A DNA stretch of 64,000 nt, taken from positions 880,423-944,422 of the forward strand of contig QEOQ01000694.1 of assembly GCA_010279815.1 (NCBI GenBank), given 5' to 3'. Below the pieces are notes generated by a model. It saw only the letters and a program-made list of their open reading frames with translations, had not been told where the DNA came from and ran no database searches. The translations under genes and the position numbers were made by a program. The DNA comes from Brachionus plicatilis. Its lineage: Eukaryota; Rotifera; Eurotatoria; Ploima; Brachionidae. This document shows positions 21,815-31,543 of the stretch, one piece after another (positions within the stretch are counted from its first letter, which is position 1; each line of letters starts with the position of its first letter).

Positions 21815-23410
21815 AAAACGGTCAATTTTACAAAGACTTAAATTTTCCTGACTGTCAAACTGAAATATACATTACAAAAGATGAGTTGAACAATGCTCTT
21901 AAAAACCTGAACCTCAAAGCATCACCTGGAATAGACAAAATCTCAAACAAAGTTATCAAAAATTTACCAAATAACACAATCGAATCAATTTTAAATTTAT
22001 TCAACAGTTCACTAAAATCAAGCTACATCCCGCTTTCCTGGAAGCACTCTAAGATAACTATGATTCCAAAAAAAAACAAGCCCCCAGAAAACATCGAATC
22101 ATACAGACCTATCTCGTTGCTAACCTGTCTTGGTAAACTTTTGGAAAAAGTTATTAATGAAAGAGATTGGAGATTAGAGATTGGGCCGAAAGTAACAAAG
22201 TTCTACCACCTTGTCAATCAGGATTCAGGAGAAATCGTAGCACACAAGAACATATTTTACGCATTAACCAAAGCATAATAGACGGTTTTAATAAAAAGAA
22301 AATTACGGGAGCAATTTTTTTCGATCTCGAGAAAGCTTTCGACAAAGCTAATCATAACGGTATATTAATGAAACTACATGAAAAAGGTTTAAACTCGCTT
22401 TTACTCAAATGGGTCGAAAATTTTTTAAGCAATCGGAAATTTCAAGTTTGTTATAAAAATCACCTCTCAAACATTAAAGATATAAAAAGCGGAGTACCAC
22501 AAGGTAGCTGCTTATCGCCAACATTATTTATCCTCTTTTTTAGCGATATACATGAGTTCATTCCACCTGAAGTCAAAGCTGCTCTCTTTGCCGACGACCT
22601 CTGTATATAGGTCACCGAAAAAACAAAAAAGAAGGTCGAAAAATTTTTACAAAAAGCAATAGAAAATATTTCTGAATACTGCAAAAAATGGGGATTCAAA
22701 ATTAACAAGTCTAAGACCTGTCACACAGCATTTACATCAGCTGAAAAAACTACAATCAAAAATACATACTGGATCTAAAGATCGGAGACGAGAAAATTCC
22801 ACTTGAACCAAATACTATTTTTCTAGGGATTAAACTTGATCCCAAACTTAGCTACAAAAACCACCTAGAAGAAATTTCGAAAAGACAGATTTCAAAAATT
22901 AATTTGATAAAAAAAATAAAAAATTTCAAATGGGGCTCTTCAACCAAGATCAATAGAACCCTTTATAAGTCTCTTATACAATCAGTATTCGATTACTGCT
23001 TTGTACTTTTAAAGTCCGAAAGTCAAAAAATTAAAAAGAACCTACAAGTACTGCAAAATAAGATCCTCCGAATNNNNNNNNNNNNNNNNNNNNNNNNNNN
23101 NNNNNNNNNNNNNNNNNNNNNNNNNNNNNNNNNNNNNNNNNNNNNNNNNNNNNNNNNNNNNNNNNNNNNNNNNNNNNNNNNNNNNNNNNNNNNNNNNNNN
23201 NNNNNNNNNNNNNNNNNNNNNNNNNNNNNNNNNNNNNNNNNNNNNNNNNNNNNNNNNNNNNNNNNNNNNNNNNNNNNNNNNNNNNNNNNNNNNNNNNNNN
23301 NNNNNNNNNNNNNNNNNNNNNNAACATTAAAACACGGGGCTGAAAAGAAGGCGAAAGCCGTTCGGAACAGCCCTGGTGGTCTTCCACCTAAATTATTTTT
23401 TAAAAAATAA
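21815..23410 (+). mobile_element. 5'-truncated, broken non-LTR retrotransposon (reverse transcriptase)
   Basis: Starts inside the region just before the reverse-transcriptase fingers and runs through all palm motifs: 'LKASPGIDKISNKVIK', 'SYRPISLLTCLGKLLEK', 'PPCQSGFRRNRSTQEH', 'AIFFDLEKAFDKANH', 'SGVPQGSCLSPTLF' and the catalytic 'ALFADDLC'. It continues through 'FLGIKLDPKLSYKNHL' and 'YKSLIQSVFDYC'. Breaks: a frameshift near 22165-22190 beside a repeated GAGATTGGAGATTAGAGATTG, an in-frame TAG at 22608-22610 where Trp is expected, and another shift near 22775. A 249-base assembly gap (23074-23322) removes the C-terminus. Downstream, the less AT-rich 'AAGGCGAAAGCCGTTCGG' stretch is probably its 3' UTR. 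It differs from the family at 1609-2320. Confidence 0.9.
23074..23322. other. assembly gap (249 N)
   Basis: Unknown bases within the C-terminal part of the non-LTR reverse transcriptase copy; open frames bridging the gap are artefacts. Confidence 1.
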
Positions 23411-24498
23411 AATAGATGCTCAAATAATCTATTAGATAAAAGGTATAAATTTAATAGATGTTTTATGATTTCATTAATTTATTGTGTTCGTTACTGACAG
23501 CCTTTTTAATAATTTTATAAAATATCTGATTCAATTTTAAATTAAATTTTTTAGCAATTTTTACTAGTCAAAAGCTTGCCGAAATTTTAAAAATTCTAAT
23601 ATTTATCTGAATAACACAAAAATTAAATAGCCAAGCAAGATAGCGGTGAAAAAATATTTAAAATTTGATTAAAAAAGCTACTGCTTATCAAATAAAGTGT
23701 CAAAAATCAGCAAACTTGTTTTTTCAAAAGCCCATTCAACATTAGATAAAAAAATTAAATAATACAAACTAACTAAAATAAAATTATTTGGGTTTGTTAG
23801 AAAGGAAAAATACTCCATATCTGCCATGATTTTATATCAAAAACATAGAAAGCTACAGGAAATACTCTTAAATTCTGATCATTGATCCAATATTTTCACC
23901 AAATTGTTATTTCTTTCAACTTTACAATTACAATTTTTTCAAATTTCCAAGTGTTAAATTATCTTTATGAGACTAACATTCAATATCAAGCATTCACTAA
24001 ACGCAATTCCATATTTATTTAAACCAAATGTTAAAAATCTTATTTCAAAGTATATTTATGAAATTACTAACCATGAACAGTTTTTTTCTGGATCCACTAA
24101 AATGATATCAAAGAAAAACAGAGACAATTTGTTTATCTAATTTTTTTTTATATTCATCTTTGCATTAAAATGATTATTTTTAATAATTGTGAACATTAAA
24201 AAAAATTATAAAAAAATGTGTTGTAGCTTTGTCAATTAATGAAATATGTTTCCTAGTTTTATTATGATTTTTTATACAGCATTGCCAACTTTAGACTTAA
24301 AAATACATTTAATTTTAGTCTAAAATTTCAGGCCAATATTTGATCTCTTGGCAAAAATTTGAGGTAAATAAATATTTATATTGAATTATTGAATAAACTT
24401 AAGAAAAAATCCAGTGGTTTGAAGATATGCTGGATTTGATGCTTCTAGACGAGCAAAAATGAGAAGAAAATAATCTTTTATATGTTCAGGAAGATATT
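23411..24498. other. AT-rich intergenic DNA
   Basis: No gene recognised on either strand; no terminal repeats seen. Confidence 0.4.
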
Positions 24499-24781
24499 GG
24501 CCGATCAAAAAATGGTCTTATTTTATGATCCCAAAAAAATACGACCAAAAAATCCGAGTAGCCAAATAAAGAGTTAAACTTATGGCCGGCGGTAAATTTA
24601 CCGGTCAAATTTTTTTGCAGAATCTTTAAAATTAATGAAATTTTTTTGGAGAAAGAAGTATTCCTATTTCAAAAAAATTAATAAGTTTATCTTTATCTTT
24701 ATTTTTACATAATTTATAAATTTTTTAAAATATTTTAAAATTTTTTGGCGGTCAAAAATAAGACCGTTTTATTGTCCGGCC
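24499..24781. mobile_element. small inverted-repeat element (MITE-like)
   Basis: About 283 bp with imperfect terminal inverted repeats: GGCCGATCAAAAAATGGTCT at the left and, from the other end, GGCCGGACAATAAAACGGTC, both continuing into TTATTTT. The interior has GCCGGCGG...CCGGTC words, unusual for this AT-rich DNA. No clear target duplication, so its ends may be off by a few bases. Confidence 0.6.
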
Positions 24782-24929
24782 AAATGACTGCAAAAAACCG
24801 TCCGTTTTATGGATGGGTTTGCTCTTATCATTTAGAAATTTAAGAAATAAATGTCCTCTCTCTAAGTAAACAAATTATTGCCGAATAAAAAATAAAGAAT
24901 TTGATGCTAATGAAAGAAAAGGGCTTGTA

Positions 24930-26110
24930 TTTAATTGGGCAGTATTTAAATTTAATTTGTCAGTAAAAATAATTATATTTTATCAGTGATTATCTAGAAT
25001 TGTCAGTAAATAAATTTAAATTATCAATAAATAATATATACTGAACAGTATTTTTACAATAAGTACAAATAGTGTCTGTATTTTAATTTATTGGTAAATT
25101 ATTTAAATGAACTGTTAGTGTTTTAAATAAATTACCATTATATTAATCAGTTTGTCAGTAAAAAAAATAAATCGTTTGTTAGAAAATTATAATGATATTG
25201 GTTATATTGTATTTCGTTCAATTAAAAATTTTTTTTTAATCAATTTTAATTGTCTTTTTATATATTTTAACTTATTTTAATTTTACAGTTAATTTTAATT
25301 TTTTTTTTTAATCTGAAGAAGCACTAGCTCGATACAGATAAAAAAATAAATAAAGAATAATAAATTGGACAAAAAGTAATAAACATGTTACTTCGTCTGA
25401 TAGTGGAGATATTATTGTAAATTATTGTCCTAATGGAAAAGAAATGAGCATTACACAGGAAATGATAGCAACCTGTATTAATCATTAATAGAATACATTT
25501 GAACAATTTTAAAAAAGAGCATTTAGTGTTTTGATTGTTCAATTCCCAAAGAATGAAGATAAATGGAGAGAAGTTAGATGTTCATGTTATTTTTTTAAAA
25601 GAAATTTATATGCAAGCATATTCTAGGAATCGGGCTTCGAACAAAGAATCCGGAAATGAAGCGCTTGTTACCAGCTGAAGCAAAAAAATATTCCAATTGG
25701 AGAAAAGAGAAAGACCCAAACGTGCCACAAAAGGCTTGTTGGTCGATTGAATTTTTTTTTATTTTTATTTTTTTTACTTTAATTTAGTTTTTTATTGTCT
25801 TGCTAAATAAATTGCTTTAATTTTACTTTTTTTTCTTTTTTTTATTGACTTAAGTTTTACAGACAACTATAAACTGACAGAAAATTATTTATTGACTGTT
25901 TTGAATTTTTTTACCGGCAAAAAACAATTATTTTACTGACTATTTAAGAATATTATGCTGACAATATATTTAAAATAATGATCATTTTTTAATTTTTTAC
26001 TGATTTAAATTAAAAAAAAATTAACTGACAAAAAATTAAAAAAATACTGAAAATTTGTATTTAGTTATTGACCGTTTAATTAGTAGTCAAAGAAATGATA
26101 ATTTTTTCTT
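24930..26110. mobile_element. remnant of a Mutator-like (MULE) transposon
   Basis: The left flank (24958-25190) repeats GTCAGTAAA-type words, and the right flank (25850-26100) repeats the same words on the opposite strand (TTACTGAC, ACTGACA), consistent with long, decayed terminal inverted repeats. Between them, 25555-25750 encodes a SWIM zinc finger. The ends cannot be fixed exactly, and no target duplication was found. Confidence 0.5.
25555..25750 (+). pseudogene. SWIM zinc finger C-terminus of a MULE-type transposase
   Basis: After two frameshifts the plus strand reads 'WREVRCSCYFF', then 'FICKHILGIGLRTKNPEMK', 'LLPAEAKK' and 'PKRATKGLLVD', then a stop (TGA, 25748-25750). C-x-C...C-K-H is the SWIM signature, and the Pro-Ala-Glu-Ala-Lys / basic tail is usual at the end of MULE-domain proteins in invertebrate genomes. 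The frame breaks show it is inactive. Confidence 0.65.
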
Positions 26111-26748
26111 GATTGATTTCATTGATTAAATAAATAAATATTGACTAGAAAAATTCCTTGATTCCACTTTCGCCAAGCTGTTTTTATGAATGCAATAAAA
26201 AATTGAAAAAATTGAAAATTATTTAAAGAATTTATTAATTTATCAGTATTTTAAAAATCTGCTATCGAAAATATGCTTAAATTGACCACAAGTTTTTCAA
26301 ATATGTTACAAATAATTAATTGAATTTTTTCCATTATATAGAATTTACCTAAATAAGAAAAATCACAATGCAATGCTATTCTAATCCAATTTCATCTAAT
26401 TAAACTCTTTTTGTTTAAGATATAATAATTTATGAGATAAAATTAAATAATATGATTTAAGAAACGCCAATAAAATCATTCAAAAACTTAAGACATTCAT
26501 CAGCACTATAATTACTTTAGATAGAAGTTTTATGCCAAAAATACGAATATACACACACACACTCTAGAAAAATATGAATCTAGAGATCATAAATAAATTA
26601 TCTGATTCCTGTAATTTATTCCATAGATAAATAAAAGAATTTAAACTCTATTCTTTTAAATAAACTTCTCCAGAATATTGTATGAATAAGAAAACTCAGT
26701 AATCATCTAAGAAATTGAATATTGTTTTTCAATCAGAGTTCAAGCAGG
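26111..26748. other. upstream region of the nuclear receptor gene
   Basis: AT-rich with a short AC microsatellite at 26551-26562. A pyrimidine-rich stretch ending in CAG at 26734-26736 could be the acceptor of a 5' UTR intron just before the start codon. Confidence 0.35.
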
Positions 26749-29076
26749 ATGAACGATTTGAATTCAAATTTGATTCATGTGTACAAAAGCGCGGATCCAT
26801 TGATGCAGATGTCCCAAATGGACCACAACTTCGAAAATCTTAACCACTCAAATAACGAAATTGACTTGAACATACTCGACCTAATCGGCCAGGAAACAAA
26901 AGAAGAAAAATCCCAGTACAAATATCTTCTCCCGAAGACCACAAATGGCCAAATTCTAATAGCACCAAACCACTCTCAAGCGAACCATTTCACAAACCAG
27001 TTCACGCCAGTCCAAAGTCCCTCCGAGGCCCAGAGCCAGGACAAGAGCAAAAAAAAAGTGGACCGAAGCAAGAAAACAAAGCTGGAGCAAAAATCAAAGA
27101 GTGATGTCAGATCCGACTCGGCCCAGGGCTCAGTAGGACTTTGCAAAATTTGCGGTGACAGAGCGTCGGGCTACCATTATGGAGTTGCGTCATGTGAAGG
27201 ATGCAAGGGATTTTTCAGGCGTAGCATTCAGAAAAAAATGCAGTACAAATGCATGAAAGAGGGAAATTGTGTTATAGTGTTGTTGAATCGGAACCGTTGC
27301 CAGCATTGCCGCTTCAAAAAGTGTCTAGAAATGGGCATGTCCCGGGAATGCGTTCGATTCAGCAACAACTCTGAATCGAACGCGTCAAATGACACCGAAA
27401 AAGGTGACCGAGAGCCAAAGAAGGAGAATAATACTCAAATTGTGGACGAGGCAAACAAAATAACCAATTCCACTCATAAAATAATTGACACTGCTGTCAA
27501 GCAACTGGCCATATGTGACCGGATACTCTCTATAGCCCAATCTCATCAAAATTTGTGTCCATATACTAAAATTAATAGGGAAAAAAATGTATATTTGTCT
27601 AACAAAAAGCTAATAAGTGTTCAGGTTGATAGGAATAAATTTAGAAGTGAGAAAGAAATTATGGACGTTACCAAAGAGGAGTTGTGGCGATGCTTTACTG
27701 TGCTGGCAAATCAGGACGCTTTTAAAATTGTCGAGTTTGCCAAACAAATACCCGGTTTTGATCAAATATTTCAAAACGATCAAATTTTGATGATCAAAAG
27801 CCACTTTTTTAAAGTGTGGTTTTTGCGGATTGTGAACTTGTTCTGCGAAGAGGAATCGCTGAAAAAAATGTGTCTCACTTTCGAGTCGGGACACAGCATC
27901 AGTGAAGATCAATTATGCACTATTTTTGATGTAATTTTAGTGAATATATTTGGCTTAGATTTTTTCTATCACCAAAGATCATCATTTTTCTTAAATTTTT
28001 CTTGGCCCTCCAAAAATACTCTTGTGACTTTGAATTAATTTTTTTGTCTAAAAATACTCAAGTAAAATTAAAATGCTCTTAAAAGACGAAAAAAATTTTT
28101 AAATAAGAATAAAATTAAGTCTAATAGAAAAACAAATTTTGTATTTTATTCCAAGTTCCAGATTAAGGCTTGAGCCCTCTTTTAGGAAATTTCTTCTCTC
28201 AACCCTTTAGACGAGTTAATAAAGCCATGACCATGATCCTCTTGGTTTCTTAGCATATTGACATTTTGATTTTTATCAATACAATGGAGATACATTTGAG
28301 CTGGAAATTTCGAATTAATGGAACTTAAATAAAATTCTTTAATGCCATTTTTGGGGCTTTGACTTTTTGGCGAATCTATTTTTTTTCCATACTTTTGACG
28401 GCCTCATGGTTTATTCAGTTGTCGGTTTGATTGCCAATTTCAATGCCTATTTCATTAGTACATAAACTCTTGTCTTCGACCGATAATTCATTCAATGTCT
28501 CTTCGAGATCAGTAATTATTTTTTTGAAGTAACTTTATAATCAAGAAGTAATTTTGTTTCAAAAAATTGTTTTGATAAAAGTGAGATTTTTTGGTGATAA
28601 AAAAAGTAAAATTATTGCAAAAAGAATTTAAAGCCGATAAATTTTTTGAAAATTTTTTATAAATTTTTTTTTAGGAAAATTTGGTCACCCTAATGATAGA
28701 TACAAGAAAATATTTTAATCAGCTCAATTTAAATGACATCGAAATCGGAATTTTGTGCGGCGTAATTTTTACCACGACAAATGAACCATTCGTAAATTTG
28801 AACCACGAGGAAAGCTACACTCTGGCCAACAAAATTAGAAATGATCTTCTTGAAGCCCTTAGATTCGAGATATCAAACAAATTGAAAACATCTGATAATG
28901 ACAAAGATGATGGTGCTATTAACAATCTAATAGATAATATTGATACTTTTCTTAAAAAAATTAGTTTAATCGGAGTTTTGCATTCAGAAAATCTGCAAAA
29001 TTATAGAACAAGTTTTAATAGCTCTAAAGTTCCCAATTTAATTGGCGAAATTTTTGAACTTGGAAAAGTTTATTAA
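26749..29076 (+). CDS. nuclear hormone receptor, NR1 class (E75/Rev-erb-like)
   Basis: Ligand-type transcription factor, 527 aa in two exons: 26749-27930 and 28675-29076 (phase 0). The DNA-binding domain (about residues 132-200) has eight zinc cysteines, the P-box CEGCKG and 'FFRRSIQKK', and ends 'GMSRECVRF', close to 'GMSRDAVRF' of E75 and Rev-erb. A Ser/Asn/Lys-rich hinge follows. The ligand-binding domain has '[14 protein letters not shown]' and '[18 protein letters not shown]' (signature helices 3-5), then across the intron '[18 protein letters not shown]', and closes with the AF-2 helix '[10 protein letters not shown]'. Reading straight through the donor at 27931 gives a false end at 28038; the acceptor at 28673-28674 restores the domain. 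The first ATG is used; a short in-frame TTG extension exists upstream. The intron (744 bp) is unusually long and carries an antisense coding-like stretch. Confidence 0.92.
28182..28540 (-). pseudogene. antisense coding-like stretch inside the nuclear receptor intron
   Basis: On the minus strand, 28182-28403 is open for 73 codons before a TAA. It has clear codon-like composition and includes '[16 protein letters not shown]' and '[13 protein letters not shown]' at its end. Directly upstream, in another frame, another run (about 28425-28540) reads '[16 protein letters not shown]' and ends at a TGA. Together they look like the C-terminal part of a protein with one frameshift or a missed small intron. 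No family recognised. It could be a relic, a nested gene's last exons, or chance. Confidence 0.4.
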
Positions 29077-29181
29077 ATAAATATTTTTAGTAATTTTTAA
29101 CTTTATTTAAAAAAAAAATTAAATTTAAAATATTGCCGTTTATTTAGGATTTAAAAAAATGACCAAATTTATTTTATATCA

Positions 29182-31178
29182 TTAATTTAGAGAGGGAATT
29201 CGCGAGTCCAGCCATTCAATCTCAATCGTTGGCCATTTGGTTTGCAAACAACTTTTGATTGAGTTGAGATCCAAGCTTGGCTGATCGGTGAAATCGATCA
29301 ATTTAGCTTTTCCCTCTGAAAAATGTACCTTTTATAATATGTCTACTTGAAAAATTTGTTAACAAAATTTACAGGCAAAAAATACTTCATTTTCTTGATT
29401 TGATCTTGCCAGACCGTTATAATGATAAACTTTGAACTCATTCGGAATGATTTGCTGCTCTGACTCGGGATAAAACTCATTTAGAAAAGCTACCTGTGTT
29501 ATTATTCCTAAATTTTCTGTATCAAGTTGTAACTTAACGCAATCGACACTTAAATTTATATTGATTATTAATCTCAACAAAATACTCTATCTGTATTACT
29601 ATTCTTTGTCTGTTAATAGATCCAAAGAAGCCATCAAACTTTCCAGATCTTCAGATTTAACAAATCCATTATCTTTTTCGTGGTCAAATTATTTTTTTCA
29701 AATCAACTTTTTTAAGCCTACCATCAGGATCAAAACTTTTAAAGTTTTGTATTGCTGTTTGTCGACTGCTCTCATTTTTTTGGACTAAACTTGTCTCCTT
29801 TAAAATAATGACTGTGAATTTATATAAAAATACAACTTCTTTAAATAAATTTTTGAAAATTTCCTTTTTTGTTTTTGAACTAAAAATTATTTAAATTTTG
29901 CATTTTCTAAAAAAATATAAACTTTTGATTATTGATGTATTTACTTGAGAGAAAAAAACTGTCAAATGAGTTTCTGAAGCAAGAATCCAAATGGGATACT
30001 TGGGATTTTTTAAATTCCATCCAACTTCACAATACCTCAGATATTCCATAATAGTCAAAAATCCTATACAAGACTGATTTGGAATACCTTTTAGACCTAA
30101 ACAAAAATAATTAGCGCAAATAATTAATTTAATTTTGATTAACTTTACTTAAGCCTTCCAAAGACTTGTCTCCATCAAAAACATTACTTGTAGCGATTCC
30201 GCAAAGCATTAAGTTTGTCAAACATTGACTTCCATGACCATGTAATGGGTCTATTAAAGATTCTCCACTTTCTTCGAGTTCTCTTTCTATTTCGTCTAAA
30301 CCCTTAATTTAGGCGTAAAAAAATTTTAACAAAAATAGGTGAAAAAAGTACTTTAGTCAGAATTAGCGAATATAAAAAGCATAAAACTCCGTAATTTTTT
30401 TTGTAGCTATCAATTTTTGTTGCAAGTTTTTCTTTTAATTCATTTAAAGTTGAAAATTTGTAAGCTCTTTTAAAAAAATTTTATAAAGATCAAAAAAGCA
30501 TTTAATTACTTTATTTTGTCAATAAAAGCATCATAATCCAATTTAGCTCGTTTTGACGAAGATTCTGATTCATCACTGTTATTTTCGATATTTGATTCAG
30601 CATTTTCAGCGTCGTCATTCGGCTCATAAAACAGCAAGTATTTTGTTTTTTCTGTCGAAACATTAATGTAAATAGATAACAAGCTATCAGTCAAATGCTG
30701 ATTCAATTCATTCTCTAAATCAATAAAAATTTACTTGAAAGTTTTAATTTAATCTATCATTACTTTCAGGTTTACGCCAATTAGTGTCACATTGGGAACA
30801 AAAAATGAGCTCTTTCAAAAGATAAGCTTGAACTGCTGTAATAACTGCACAAGGACCACCGCTATATTGTAGCAAAGCACAAGGTTCTTTTTCGTTATTG
30901 AATATTAATCCTTGAGTTCAAAAATAAAAGAAAATTAAATTTCTATTGATGTTCACAAATTCGTTAACCTTGAGACCATCGTTCAAATATATCCTGTTTT
31001 ACATTATTGCCCCAAATCAAAGAAGTCAAGACTTTACTCTCGGCCAAACTGCTGAAATTTACCCCACTAGACAATTTTTTGTCTTGCTTAAAAAAATTGA
31101 AAATAAAATTGAAAAAAAAATCTTAGTTAAATTAAATAATACTGCTTCATTATCTAAATATTCCTTTGTCGAATCCAT
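29182..31178 (-). CDS. MINDY3: ubiquitin hydrolase MINDY-3 (FAM188A)
   Basis: Deubiquitinase of the MINDY family that trims K48-linked chains. Predicted 461 aa (human 445) from 11 exons (minus strand, in transcript order): 31143-31178, 30969-31086, 30764-30910, 30510-30714, 30352-30466, 30149-30302, 29945-30096, 29722-29797, 29600-29672, 29386-29548, 29182-29328. All junctions are GT-AG and in phase. The catalytic Cys72 sits in 'QYSGGPCAVITAVQAY'. The catalytic His lies in 'ASETHLTVFF'. 'SLIDPLHGHGSQCL' is a strongly conserved family block. 'FDPDDNGFVKSEDL' is the EF-hand-like insert of MINDY-3. The C-terminus ends 'SRIPSLN', like the human protein. An acidic Asp/Ser-rich insert lies near the end of exon 4. 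It converges with the nuclear receptor (105 bp apart) and is divergent from ANAPC7. Confidence 0.95.
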
Positions 31179-31543
31179 AAAGATTTTTTGATTTAGAAAC
31201 TAAAAATTTTGAATAAAGACTTGAATTTATTTATTTCAATTTTAGTTTATTTTATCGACACTTTTTTTTTCTTTTATCTGCATATATGTATGGTCTTTAG
31301 AATAAATTTATTTAATTTTTTAAAAAGCTCCTGACAAATTTATCTTTTAAATTTAGCTTCAGAAAATGCTCAATTAGACCCACAGTCATTCAAAGCCTGT
31401 AAATTTTTGTTCTGCAAAAAAAATTCTCTTTGGTGCAGAAAATTTTTCCTAAGATAGTACACATGTGGAGCTAATTTAAAATTTTTTTATCAAAATTTGA
31501 AAATCCTATAAATCTGTAAATAAAATTCAGAATTTTTTTAAAA
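31179..31543. promoter_or_regulatory. bidirectional promoter region MINDY3/ANAPC7
   Basis: 365 bp between two divergent start codons, AT-rich, with no exon in between, so both promoters and 5' UTRs must share it. No specific factor site can be named with confidence. Confidence 0.5.

Noticed and set aside
23031..23410. Open frames across the N gap
   Set aside because: Produced by unknown bases; not real sequence.
27931..28038. C-terminal tail of the nuclear receptor frame read past 27930
   Set aside because: Reads through a GTAATT donor; splicing to 28675 restores helices 7-12 of the ligand-binding domain.
29359..29385. Extension of MINDY3 exon 10 to the stop at 29359
   Set aside because: Donor at 29385 (GAA then GTATTT) joined to the acceptor before 29328 restores the conserved family sequence; using the later donor GTAAAT gives an in-frame stop.
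30946..31191. Plus-strand 81-codon frame
   Set aside because: Lies opposite MINDY3 exons 1 and 2, which have clear homology and splice sites.
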